Origin: PBB1 sp965229345
Lineage (GTDB): Bacteria; Pseudomonadota; Gammaproteobacteria; Burkholderiales; Burkholderiaceae_C
Reading direction: 5' to 3'
Assembly (NCBI GenBank): GCA_965229345.1
Contig: OZ245872.1
Span: forward strand, 3,596,001 to 3,660,000
DNA: 64,000 bases
Each line of letters starts with the position of its first letter. Position 1 is the stretch's first letter. The notes beneath the pieces were generated by a model, which was not told where the DNA came from, searched no databases, and worked only from the letters and a program-made list of their open reading frames with translations. Below, piece after piece: positions 7,843 to 15,289 of the stretch. Position numbers and translations under genes: made by a program.

Positions 7843-8886
7843 GTGCGTCAACATACGAAGCTCGCCTTGGCCGTCGCAGTGCTCTGTGCGTCGTCCTACA
7901 CCATGGCTCAAGAAGCGGCCTTCAACCCTTCTTGGTACATCCAGCCCAGCATCAACGGCTTCAAGCCCGACCCGGACTTCGGCTTGAACAACGGCAAACC
8001 TGTCGGCTATGGCGGCGGCCTGAAATTCGGCAAGGCGCTCAGCGAACACTGGGATGTCCAGATGGGCTACGTCTACGGCCGTGCCCGTGAAAGCGGCGAC
8101 CGCTACCAGCAGCATCTGTTGGGCGCAGACGCTCTGTACCTGTTCTCGCGCGACACCTTCCGTCCGTTCTTCCTGGTCGGTGCCGGCGTCGAGCATGACA
8201 AGGTCAGGCTGAGCGGCGGGAGTACATCGCAAACCGCGCCGTACGTGAGCGCCGGTCTGGGCTTCCAGGCCGTCATCAATGACCGCGTCACCTTCCAGGC
8301 AGATCTGCGCAATGTCCACGGCTTCGCCGGTGGCAACAACTTTGACCATATCAAGAGCAACAACTACTACATGACGGTCGGGTTGAACATCGCGTTCGAC
8401 GCACCGCCGGCCCCTGCACCCGCAGCACCGCCACCCGTCGCCCCAGCAGTGCTGCCAGCGCCCGCGCCTGTGGCACCGCCACCAGTCGCTGCGCCAGCGC
8501 CGCGTTTCGAGAAAATCTCTCTCTCGGCAACCGAGTTATTCTCGTTCGACAACGACAAGCTGAACTCTGCTCAGCCCAAGCTGGACGACATCGCCAAGCT
8601 GCTGAATGAAAACAGCGGCATCAGCAATGTGGTCATCACCGGCTACGCCGACCGGCTGGGCAACGACAAGTACAACCAGAAGCTGTCTGAGCGCCGCGCC
8701 AATACGGTCAAGGACTATCTGGTCAGCAAAGGCGTGGCCGCCAACCGCCTGAGCGCCGTCGGTAAAGGCGAAGCCAATCCTGTCGTTGAATGCAAGGAGA
8801 AGAACCGCGCAGCCCTGATCAAGTGCCTGGAGCCGAACCGCCGGGTCGAGGTCGAGCAGATCACGGTCGAACGCCGCGTTCAGTAA
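7843..8886 (+). CDS. OmpA-family outer-membrane protein
   Basis: A 347-residue protein that anchors the outer membrane to peptidoglycan. It starts at GTG with GGGAGA upstream. It has a signal peptide (residues 1-22, cut near TMA-QEA), an N-terminal eight-strand OmpA-type beta-barrel (about 27-185, ending in the porin-like YYMTVGLNIAFD), a Pro/Ala-rich linker (about 187-220, repeated PAPAAPPPVAP), and a C-terminal OmpA_C peptidoglycan-binding domain (about 222-345, with VVITGYADRLGNDKYNQKLS and NRLSAVGKGEANP). The C-terminal domain contains the usual Asp and Arg (TGYADRLG; LSERRA) that contact diaminopimelate. Monocistronic, with a strong terminator behind it. Confidence 0.93.
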   Translation: MRQHTKLALAVAVLCASSYTMAQEAAFNPSWYIQPSINGFKPDPDFGLNNGKPVGYGGGLKFGKALSEHWDVQMGYVYGRARESGDRYQQHLLGADALYLFSRDTFRPFFLVGAGVEHDKVRLSGGSTSQTAPYVSAGLGFQAVINDRVTFQADLRNVHGFAGGNNFDHIKSNNYYMTVGLNIAFDAPPAPAPAAPPPVAPAVLPAPAPVAPPPVAAPAPRFEKISLSATELFSFDNDKLNSAQPKLDDIAKLLNENSGISNVVITGYADRLGNDKYNQKLSERRANTVKDYLVSKGVAANRLSAVGKGEANPVVECKEKNRAALIKCLEPNRRVEVEQITVERRVQ

Positions 8887-8899
8887 GCGCTCTGCGATG

Positions 8900-8930
8900 G
8901 CCCCGCAACTCGCGTTGCGGGGCTTTTTTA
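8900..8930 (+). terminator. Rho-independent terminator of the ompA-like gene
   Basis: A perfect 10-base stem GCCCCGCAAC / GTTGCGGGGC with a TCGC loop followed by seven T/A bases (TTTTTTA). Confidence 0.92.
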
Positions 8931-8958
8931 TTGGCAGCACCTGCCCGTTCGCTCGAAG

Positions 8959-9456
8959 ATGACCCTGCCTGATCCCACTGCTCCGGTGGCCATCGACGCC
9001 CTTGCCGTCCCGGTGAGGGCAAAGAAGTCCAACTACCCCGAACCGTTTGCATCGCTGATGACCGGGCGTGAGAAGCGTGCGCTCGGCGATGTGTTCGGTC
9101 TGTCGAATTTCGGTGTCAACCTGACGCAGTTGGCACCCAACGCCATCTCTGCGCTGCGCCACGCGCATTCGAAGCAAGACGAGTTCATCTACATCCTTTC
9201 GGGCCACCCCACGCTCGAAACCGATGCAGGCCGGACGCCCCTGGCGCCTGGCATGTGTGCTGGCTTCAAGGCGGGAACGGGGAATGCGCACCGCTTGCTC
9301 AACACCACCGCCGAACCGGTGGTCTACCTGGAAATCGGCGACCGCACGCCGGGCGATGAAGGTTCGTACCCCGATGACGATCTGCAAGCCCTTCTGATCG
9401 AGGGTGGCTGGCAGTTCGTTCACAAGGACGGCACGCCGTATGCGCCATCCCGCTGA
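8959..9456 (+). CDS. Cupin-domain protein
   Basis: A 165-residue single-domain cupin. Motif 1 is seen as LRHAHSKQDEFIYILSGHPTL (metal-ligand pattern HxH-x4-E) and motif 2 as PGMCAGFKAGTGNAHRLLN (with the later His). The bound metal is predicted from the ligands, not known. Small cupins of this type (often described as transcription-factor-like or sugar-epimerase-like) have varied roles, so no substrate is assigned. It follows the OmpA terminator and precedes a DUF2845 gene by 40 bases. Confidence 0.85.
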   Translation: MTLPDPTAPVAIDALAVPVRAKKSNYPEPFASLMTGREKRALGDVFGLSNFGVNLTQLAPNAISALRHAHSKQDEFIYILSGHPTLETDAGRTPLAPGMCAGFKAGTGNAHRLLNTTAEPVVYLEIGDRTPGDEGSYPDDDLQALLIEGGWQFVHKDGTPYAPSR

Positions 9457-9496
9457 CGCCAGACGCACGCGCTTCATTGCGCCAGCGAGGCGGGGC

Positions 9497-9898
9497 ATGC
9501 GGCGCATGGCAGCACCGCAGAGTCTTCGCGTGTCTCGCCGATGGCAGCCTCTCTTCGGCTTCCTGGCACTGATGTCGCTGCTGTGGCTGATGCTGCTGTG
9601 GGCGCCCGCGGCCCACGCCGAAACCCTGCGCTGCAATGGCCGCACGACCGAGGTGGGCGACTCCCGTCTGACCGTGCTGGCCCAGTGTGGGGAACCCAGG
9701 CTGAAGGACTCGTTCTGCGCCCCGGTGTACGTCTCTCCCGCGCTGCAGCCGGTGCCCGCGCCGATCGCCGCGATCGTCGCACCGTGCCTGCAGGTCGACG
9801 AATGGCAGTACGACCGCGGGCCGGGCAACCTCACGGCCACGGTGCGCTTCCAGTACGGCCGGGTGCAGTCGATCACCTACGGCCAGTCGCCATCCTGA
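9497..9898 (+). CDS. DUF2845-family secreted protein
   Basis: A 133-residue protein with a signal peptide ending in WAPAAHA, then a mature domain ETLRCNGRTTEVGDSRLTVLAQCGEPRLKDSFC that matches the DUF2845 pattern (paired Cys, VGDS, CGEP). Function unknown; members are periplasmic. I chose ATG 9497 because GAGGCGGGG lies just upstream; in-frame ATGs at 9440 (overlapping the cupin gene) and 9506 are alternatives. Two further Cys residues, in DSFC and APCLQ, suggest disulfides. Confidence 0.8.
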   Translation: MRRMAAPQSLRVSRRWQPLFGFLALMSLLWLMLLWAPAAHAETLRCNGRTTEVGDSRLTVLAQCGEPRLKDSFCAPVYVSPALQPVPAPIAAIVAPCLQVDEWQYDRGPGNLTATVRFQYGRVQSITYGQSPS

Positions 9899-9932
9899 TC
9901 AGCCAGCAGACGCGCCGGCGGCTTCCTCGCGA

Positions 9933-10796
9933 TCAGGGCGCGTTGATGAACGCCACCACATCGTCGAGCACCGGCGCCAGCCAGCGCAACGGGGCCGCGA
10001 AGGCTGCCGCCAGCGTCATGTGGTTGACGCGGTCATAGAGCTGCATCGTCACCGGCCGGCCAACGGCCTGCAGGCGCCCGGCCAAGCCGACGGTATTGCG
10101 CTGCGGGTCGACCAGATCGTCGGTGCGTGCGGCACCCAGAAAGGTCCTTGGTGCCGCTGCGCTGACATGCTCGAACACCTGGGTACCTGGCGGGTAGTCG
10201 GGGTGGAAGAACACGGGTTTCACGTCGGGATTGATGATCGGCAGGAAGTCATACGGGCCTGCCAGCCCGATGAAGCCCGCCAGCTCGGTTGGGCTGTGGC
10301 CGGTAGCGCGCAGCCAGCGCGCATCGAACGCCAGCATCGCTGCGTTGTAGGCGCCGGCACTGTGGCCCATCACGAACACCCGCTTCGGATTGCCCCCCAG
10401 CGCCTTCGCCTGCTCGAGGCCGTAGGCCAGGGCCTTGGCGCTGTCTTCAAGAAACTCGGGGTAGCGCACGGCGGGGTAGAGCCGGTAATCAGCCACCAAC
10501 GTCAGCACGCCACGCGAGGCCAGTGCGGCAGCAACGAACTTGTAGTCGGCGCGCTCGCCGCGGTTCCACGAGCCGCCGTAGAAAAACACCACCACCGGGT
10601 AACCGCCGGGCGGCTCGGCAGCGCTCGGCCGGTACACATCGAGGCGCTGCCGCGGCAGCGTACCGTAGGGAACCGAAGACGTCAGCACATAGCCGTCGCT
10701 GGCGACCAGTGAGTTGAGCACGGTCACCGGTGCGTAGGCGGTGAAGCCGACGCACGCCACCATGATCATGGCGAGGGTCAGCAACACGCGCGGCAC
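9933..10796 (-). CDS. Alpha/beta-hydrolase, carboxylesterase-like
   Basis: A 287-residue hydrolase with an N-terminal hydrophobic signal or anchor (residues 1-22). The nucleophile elbow GHSAG is clear (VFVMGHSAGAYNAAM), and the late His lies in YDRVNHMTLAAAF; an acid is likely in RTDDLVDP. The oxyanion-hole motif reads FFYGGSWNRG where many esterases of this group have HGGGW, so the leading His is Tyr here. It resembles the bacterial esterase/lipase group (COG0657, BD-FAE). It begins 7 bases after argH ends, so it is probably cotranscribed with argH. The substrate is unknown. Confidence 0.85.
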   Translation of the reverse strand: MPRVLLTLAMIMVACVGFTAYAPVTVLNSLVASDGYVLTSSVPYGTLPRQRLDVYRPSAAEPPGGYPVVVFFYGGSWNRGERADYKFVAAALASRGVLTLVADYRLYPAVRYPEFLEDSAKALAYGLEQAKALGGNPKRVFVMGHSAGAYNAAMLAFDARWLRATGHSPTELAGFIGLAGPYDFLPIINPDVKPVFFHPDYPPGTQVFEHVSAAAPRTFLGAARTDDLVDPQRNTVGLAGRLQAVGRPVTMQLYDRVNHMTLAAAFAAPLRWLAPVLDDVVAFINAP

Positions 10797-10803
10797 AGGT
10801 GCG

Positions 10804-12201
10804 TCAGCTCAGGCGGGCGCGGTGACGGGCGATCTGCGCGCGCACCTGAGCCGGCGCGGTGCCGCCCAGCACATTGCGGGCGTTCAGCGAGCCGCGTAGC
10901 GTCAGCACATCGAACACATCGTCGGTGATGCTGGCGTGGAAGCCCTGCAGGGTGGACAGCGGCAGCGCGCTCAGGTCCACGCCCTGGGCGATCGCGTGCT
11001 TGACCGCATGCGCCACGGCCTCGTGCGCATCGCGGAACGGCAGGCCTTTCTTCACCAAGTAGTCGGCCAGATCGGTCGCGGTGGCGTAGCCCTTCAGCGC
11101 GGCGCGCTCCATCGCCTCGGGCTTGACGATGATGCCTTGCACCATCTCGGCCATGATGCGCAAGGTGTCGCGGACGGTGTCGACGGTGTCGAACAGCGGC
11201 TCCTTGTCTTCCTGGTTGTCCTTGTTGTAGGCCAACGGCTGGCCCTTCATCAGCGTGATCAGGCCCATCAGGTGGCCGACCACGCGGCCGCTCTTGCCGC
11301 GCGCCAGTTCGGCCACGTCGGGGTTGCGCTTCTGCGGCATGATCGATGAGCCAGTGCAGTAGCGGTCGGCCAGGTCGATGAAGCCGAAGTTCTGGCTCAT
11401 CCACAGCACCAACTCTTCGGCCAGGCGCGAGATGTGCACCATCGTGATCGACGCGAAGGCGGTGAACTCGAGCGCGAAGTCGCGGTCGCTCACGGCGTCG
11501 AGGCTGTTCTGGCACACGCCGTCGAAGCCCAGCGTGCGCGCCACGCGCTCGCGGTCCAGCGGGTAGCTGGTGCCGGCCAGCGCGGCCGCACCCAGCGGCA
11601 GCAGATTGACGCGCTTGCGCACGTCGGACAACCGATCGGCATCGCGCGCAAACATTTCCACGTAGGCCAGCAGGTGGTGCGCGAAGCTCACTGGCTGAGC
11701 CACCTGCATGTGGGTGAAACCGGGCAGGATGGTGTCGATGTTCTTCTCGGCCACCTCGACCAGTGCGGTCTGCATCGCGCGCAGCAGTGGCAGCAGCGCA
11801 TCGATCTCGCCGCGCAGCCACAGCCGCACGTCGGTGGCCACCTGGTCGTTGCGCGAACGGCCGGTGTGCAAGCGTTTACCGGCGTCGCCGACCAGCTGCG
11901 TCAGACGCGCCTCGATGTTCAGGTGCACATCTTCGAGGTCGAGCTTCCACTCGAAACGGCCGGCCTCGATGTCGGCGGTGATCTGCGCCATGCCGCGCTC
12001 GATGCTGGCGCGGTCTTCGGCACTGATGATGCCCTGGTGGCACAGCATCTCGGCGTGGGCCAGCGAGCCCGCGATGTCGGCACGCCAGAGCCGCTGGTCG
12101 AAGGACACGCTGGCGGTGTAGCGCTTGACCAGTTCGCTCATCGGCTCGGAAAAAAGCGCCGACCAGGCTTCGGATTTGTTGTCGAGTGGATTGGTCGCCA
12201 T
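10804..12201 (-). CDS. argH: Argininosuccinate lyase
   Basis: Splits argininosuccinate into arginine and fumarate, the last step of arginine synthesis; cytosolic homotetramer. The 465-residue length is standard. The superfamily signature GSSIMPQKRNPD is intact, with the catalytic Ser in its flexible loop. Upstream motifs TGRSRNDQVATDVRL and FTHMQVAQPVSFAHHLLAY are also present. The ATG at 12201 gives MATNPLDNKSEAWSALFSEP, the usual family N-terminus. It is divergent from the LytS-type kinase gene and followed closely by an esterase-like gene. Confidence 0.97.
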   Translation of the reverse strand: MATNPLDNKSEAWSALFSEPMSELVKRYTASVSFDQRLWRADIAGSLAHAEMLCHQGIISAEDRASIERGMAQITADIEAGRFEWKLDLEDVHLNIEARLTQLVGDAGKRLHTGRSRNDQVATDVRLWLRGEIDALLPLLRAMQTALVEVAEKNIDTILPGFTHMQVAQPVSFAHHLLAYVEMFARDADRLSDVRKRVNLLPLGAAALAGTSYPLDRERVARTLGFDGVCQNSLDAVSDRDFALEFTAFASITMVHISRLAEELVLWMSQNFGFIDLADRYCTGSSIMPQKRNPDVAELARGKSGRVVGHLMGLITLMKGQPLAYNKDNQEDKEPLFDTVDTVRDTLRIMAEMVQGIIVKPEAMERAALKGYATATDLADYLVKKGLPFRDAHEAVAHAVKHAIAQGVDLSALPLSTLQGFHASITDDVFDVLTLRGSLNARNVLGGTAPAQVRAQIARHRARLS

Positions 12202-12287
12202 GGGCTCGCGGCGAGCGGCGGTGCGCGTCGTCGCCGGTGTGGTGGAGGGTTTGTAGACAATGCGCCGAAGCGACGCCGATTCTATCG

Positions 12288-13349
12288 ATGAGCCCCCTGC
12301 CCCCCGACGACCCCGCCTCGACCTTCCTGTCGGGCTTCGGCACCTTGCCGGAGCCCGACGCGGCCGCAGGGCGCCCGGCAGCGCTGTTCGATGTCTGCCA
12401 CGTCGGCGTGGTGCTGCGCGCCATGCTGTTCGCCCACGCCGTGCTCGCCGTCGGTGTCTTGTTCACCGCGGCCACCTTCGACGCCTGGGTACTGAGCTTC
12501 GCGCTCGGCACCGGTATCGTGACGCCGGCGCTGCTGGCCTGGCTGATCGTGGCGTGCGCGTTGAAGACGCCGCTGGCGCGGCTGTCGGTCGGGCCGCAGG
12601 CGGTCGTGATCGGCGCGCTGGGCGCCTTGTGTGCCATGGGCGGCTGGCAGCTGGGCGCACAGTTCGGCCTGAGCGAGTTGGACCGCATCGGCCCGCTGGG
12701 CCCGGTACTGGCGGGCGCAGGCCTGGCACTGCTGATGCTGCAGTGGCTGCGCATGCGGGCGCTGGCGCGCACGCCGGCCGACACCGCGGCCAAGCTGGCC
12801 GAGCTGCAGTCGCGGATCCGGCCGCACTTCCTGTTCAACACGCTGAATTCGGCGCTGGCGCTGGTGCGCCACGATCCACAGCGTGCCGAAGCCGTGCTGG
12901 AAGACCTGGCCGAGTTGTTCCGCGTCGCGCTGACCGAGGTTGGCGAGTCGGTGACGCTGAATGAAGAGGTCGAGCTGGCACAGCGCTACCTGGCGATCGA
13001 GCAGATCCGCTTCGGCGATCGGTTGACCGTGACCTGGGAACTCGACCCCGCAGCCGGCGCAGCACGCGTGCCGCCGCTGCTGCTGCAGCCGCTGGTGGAG
13101 AACGCGGTCCGCCACGGCGTCGAGACGGCCGATGACGGCGGCACGATCCGCGTGCGCACCCGGGTCAAGGGCGGTCGCGCGGTGATCTCGATCGCCAACA
13201 GCGTGCCCACCATGGCATCGCGCCCGGGGCTGGGCATGGCGCTGAACAACGTGCAGGAGCGGCTGCGGCTGATGCACGATGTGAACGCGCAATTCGAAAG
13301 TCGGCGCGATGCCGACAGCTTTCGGGTGCAGATCGTGGTGCCGCTGTGA
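12288..13349 (+). CDS. LytS/AlgZ-type sensor histidine kinase
   Basis: A 353-residue membrane kinase. Four or so membrane segments occupy residues about 40-155. The His_kinase domain follows with RIRPHFLFNTLNSAL; the phospho-acceptor His is at about residue 180. The ATPase domain contains LLLQPLVENAVRHG (N box) and RPGLGMALNNVQERL (G box). This is the LytS/YehU/AlgZ kinase class, which pairs with LytTR regulators. Start 12288 is chosen over an upstream in-frame start because that would overlap argH. The stop overlaps the GTG start of the response regulator, so they form one operon. The signal is unknown; an AlgZ(FimS)/AlgR-like role is possible. Confidence 0.92.
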   Translation: MSPLPPDDPASTFLSGFGTLPEPDAAAGRPAALFDVCHVGVVLRAMLFAHAVLAVGVLFTAATFDAWVLSFALGTGIVTPALLAWLIVACALKTPLARLSVGPQAVVIGALGALCAMGGWQLGAQFGLSELDRIGPLGPVLAGAGLALLMLQWLRMRALARTPADTAAKLAELQSRIRPHFLFNTLNSALALVRHDPQRAEAVLEDLAELFRVALTEVGESVTLNEEVELAQRYLAIEQIRFGDRLTVTWELDPAAGAARVPPLLLQPLVENAVRHGVETADDGGTIRVRTRVKGGRAVISIANSVPTMASRPGLGMALNNVQERLRLMHDVNAQFESRRDADSFRVQIVVPL

Positions 13350-14191
13350 CCGGTTCAACCCCATCCACCTCGCACGCGCTGCGCGTGCTGCTGGTCGACG
13401 ACGAGGCGCTGGCGCGGCTGCGGCTGCGCACGCTGCTCGCCGACTGCAGCGAGCCCGGGGCCACCGTGGTGGGTGAGGTGGCCAATGCAGCGCAGGCGCT
13501 GGAATGGCTGCACGCCGCGGGGACCGGCAGCGAGACCGACCATCGCGCCTGCGATCTGGTGTTGCTGGACGTCCAGATGCCCGGGCGCGACGGCACCCAG
13601 CTGGCCGAGGAGTTGCGTGCCCTGCCCCGACCACCGGCAGTGGTGTTCGTGACCGCGCATGCCAGTCATGCGCTGAAGGCCTTCGATCTGGAGGCGGTGG
13701 ACTACCTGACCAAGCCGGTGCGCCGCGAGCGGCTGCAACTGGCGCTGCAGCGGGTGGCTGCGCGGCTGGCGCCGGTGGTTTCTGTGGTCGAGCCGGCAGT
13801 GCAGCCCGACCCCGTGCTGGTGGTGAGCGAACGCGGCCGTGTCGTGCGGGTGCCGCTGGCCGAGGTGCTGTACCTGAAGGCCGAGCTGAAATACGTGACG
13901 TTGCGCACCGCTGCCCACACCCACGTGCTCGACGATGCGCTGAGCGATCTCGAACAGCGGCTGGGCCCACGCTTCCTGCGGGTGCACCGCAATGCGCTGG
14001 TGGCCCGCTCGGCGATCAGCGCGCTCGAACGCCGCACGCTGGCCGACAAGGGCAACGACGGCGACGAGGCCGAAGACGGTCCCGCCAGCGACTGCTGGGC
14101 GGTGAAGGTGGCACCGGTGGGTGAATGGCTGGCGGTGTCACGCCGCCAGGCCACTGCAGTGCGCGAAGCGCTGGCGGCCAGCGGGCTGTAG
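13346..14191 (+). CDS. LytTR-family response regulator
   Basis: A 281-residue regulator partnering the kinase just upstream (GTGA overlap of start and stop). The receiver domain covers residues about 8-135: acidic pocket LVDDEA, phospho-acceptor Asp at about residue 75 in LVLLDVQMPGRDG, then VFVTAHASHALKAF and YLTKPV with the conserved Lys. The DNA-binding LytTR domain spans about 155-275 (VVRVPLAEVLYLKAELKYVTLRT, FLRVHRNALV). The domain layout matches AlgR. A small acidic insertion (about 235-248) lies inside the LytTR domain. Targets are not evident here. Confidence 0.93.
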   Translation: MTGSTPSTSHALRVLLVDDEALARLRLRTLLADCSEPGATVVGEVANAAQALEWLHAAGTGSETDHRACDLVLLDVQMPGRDGTQLAEELRALPRPPAVVFVTAHASHALKAFDLEAVDYLTKPVRRERLQLALQRVAARLAPVVSVVEPAVQPDPVLVVSERGRVVRVPLAEVLYLKAELKYVTLRTAAHTHVLDDALSDLEQRLGPRFLRVHRNALVARSAISALERRTLADKGNDGDEAEDGPASDCWAVKVAPVGEWLAVSRRQATAVREALAASGL

Positions 14192-14233
14192 CCCACTGGC
14201 CGCGCTCACCGAGCCCGCATGGGCTCAGGTCCT

Positions 14234-15109
14234 TCAGGCCGACTTGCGGCGCCTGGCCATGGCGCCGACCAGACCGAGACCGGCCATCATCAGCGCATAG
14301 GTCCCAGGCTCGGGAACGGCCGAGACGGTCAGACCGGACAGGGTGCCGTTGAAGGTCCCCACCGAGGTTGCCGCTCCGGTCGCCAGATTGATGCGGTAGA
14401 TGCCCGACGTCAGCGAGCTGCCGTCGACGTTCAAGCCGGCGTAGGCAGATCCATCGGCAAGCACTTCGAAGCCGTTGGCGCGCAGCACATCGACGCCGAG
14501 GCTGCCGACGGTGTTGATCGTCGGGTTGTTGAACGCCGATGTGGCCACTGCCAGCGAGTCGCTGTTGCTGTTGATGTAGTAGAGGCTCGGCGCCGCAGGT
14601 GCGCTGGTGGGATTGGGCTTGGAGTTGGTGTAGCCGACACCGCTGAATCCGGCCGCGATGGAGGTCGCCACGGTCACCGCACCGGTGTTGGCGTTGATGG
14701 CGTAGTTGTCGCCCGCCGAGCTGACAAAACGCAGCGAGGCAGCACCGTTGAAATCGGCCGCCGGGTTGAAATCGATGCCGTAGCCCAGCGAGGGGTTGAC
14801 GATCGAGCTCGACAACCCGGCCACGAAGGTGGCGGCGCCGGTGAACTCGTTCAGGGTGTAGAGCTTGTTCGACAGCGTGACACCGTAGACGGTGTTGTTG
14901 CCGGGTCGCAGGTCGATGCCGACGAAGCGGTCGCCGGCATCGAGCCCGCTGATGGCGGTGCTCGTCGCGGCGGCCACGTTCGCGGTGTCGATGCGGGCGA
15001 CCTGGTTGCTGCTCGTGAGGCCGACCAGCGTGACCGCCTGGCTGGACAACGCGGACAGTGCCAGTGCAGCACCGAGCAGGGTCTTGGGTGACGAAAGCGT
15101 GAAGGGCAT
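14234..15109 (-). CDS. PEP-CTERM-sorted protein with DUF4394 domain
   Basis: A 291-residue exported protein: signal peptide (residues 1-26, ending SSQA), a DUF4394 body with propeller-like repeats (LTSSNQVARIDT, GIDLRPGNNTVYGVT, LYTLNEFTGAATFV) and a canonical exosortase tail (VPEPGTYALMMAGLGLVGAMARRRKSA). The start at 15109 is set by GGAG 5 bases upstream; longer in-frame starts only add non-signal sequence. DUF4394 proteins are secreted with unknown role. It is convergent with the LytTR regulator gene. No exosortase gene lies in the window. Confidence 0.9.
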   Translation of the reverse strand: MPFTLSSPKTLLGAALALSALSSQAVTLVGLTSSNQVARIDTANVAAATSTAISGLDAGDRFVGIDLRPGNNTVYGVTLSNKLYTLNEFTGAATFVAGLSSSIVNPSLGYGIDFNPAADFNGAASLRFVSSAGDNYAINANTGAVTVATSIAAGFSGVGYTNSKPNPTSAPAAPSLYYINSNSDSLAVATSAFNNPTINTVGSLGVDVLRANGFEVLADGSAYAGLNVDGSSLTSGIYRINLATGAATSVGTFNGTLSGLTVSAVPEPGTYALMMAGLGLVGAMARRRKSA

Positions 15110-15289
15110 GTGAACTCCGATGAAAGGCGTGGAAGGTCGAGGGGAAGACGGAAAGCTCTGGCGCTCCACCGAACCCGCTCTGGCGTTCGATGAAAGCGCA
15201 CCGTCACCCGCACTACGACCGCAGCAGGCATCGAGATGCAACAAGTCACACGCACCCCCTGAATGAGGGGGGGGCACCGGTTCGTCAGC

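Noticed and set aside
12282..13970. 562-codon frame on the minus strand across the kinase and regulator genes
   Set aside because: Arg/Ala/Pro-rich shadow of the LytS/LytTR genes with no domain pattern.
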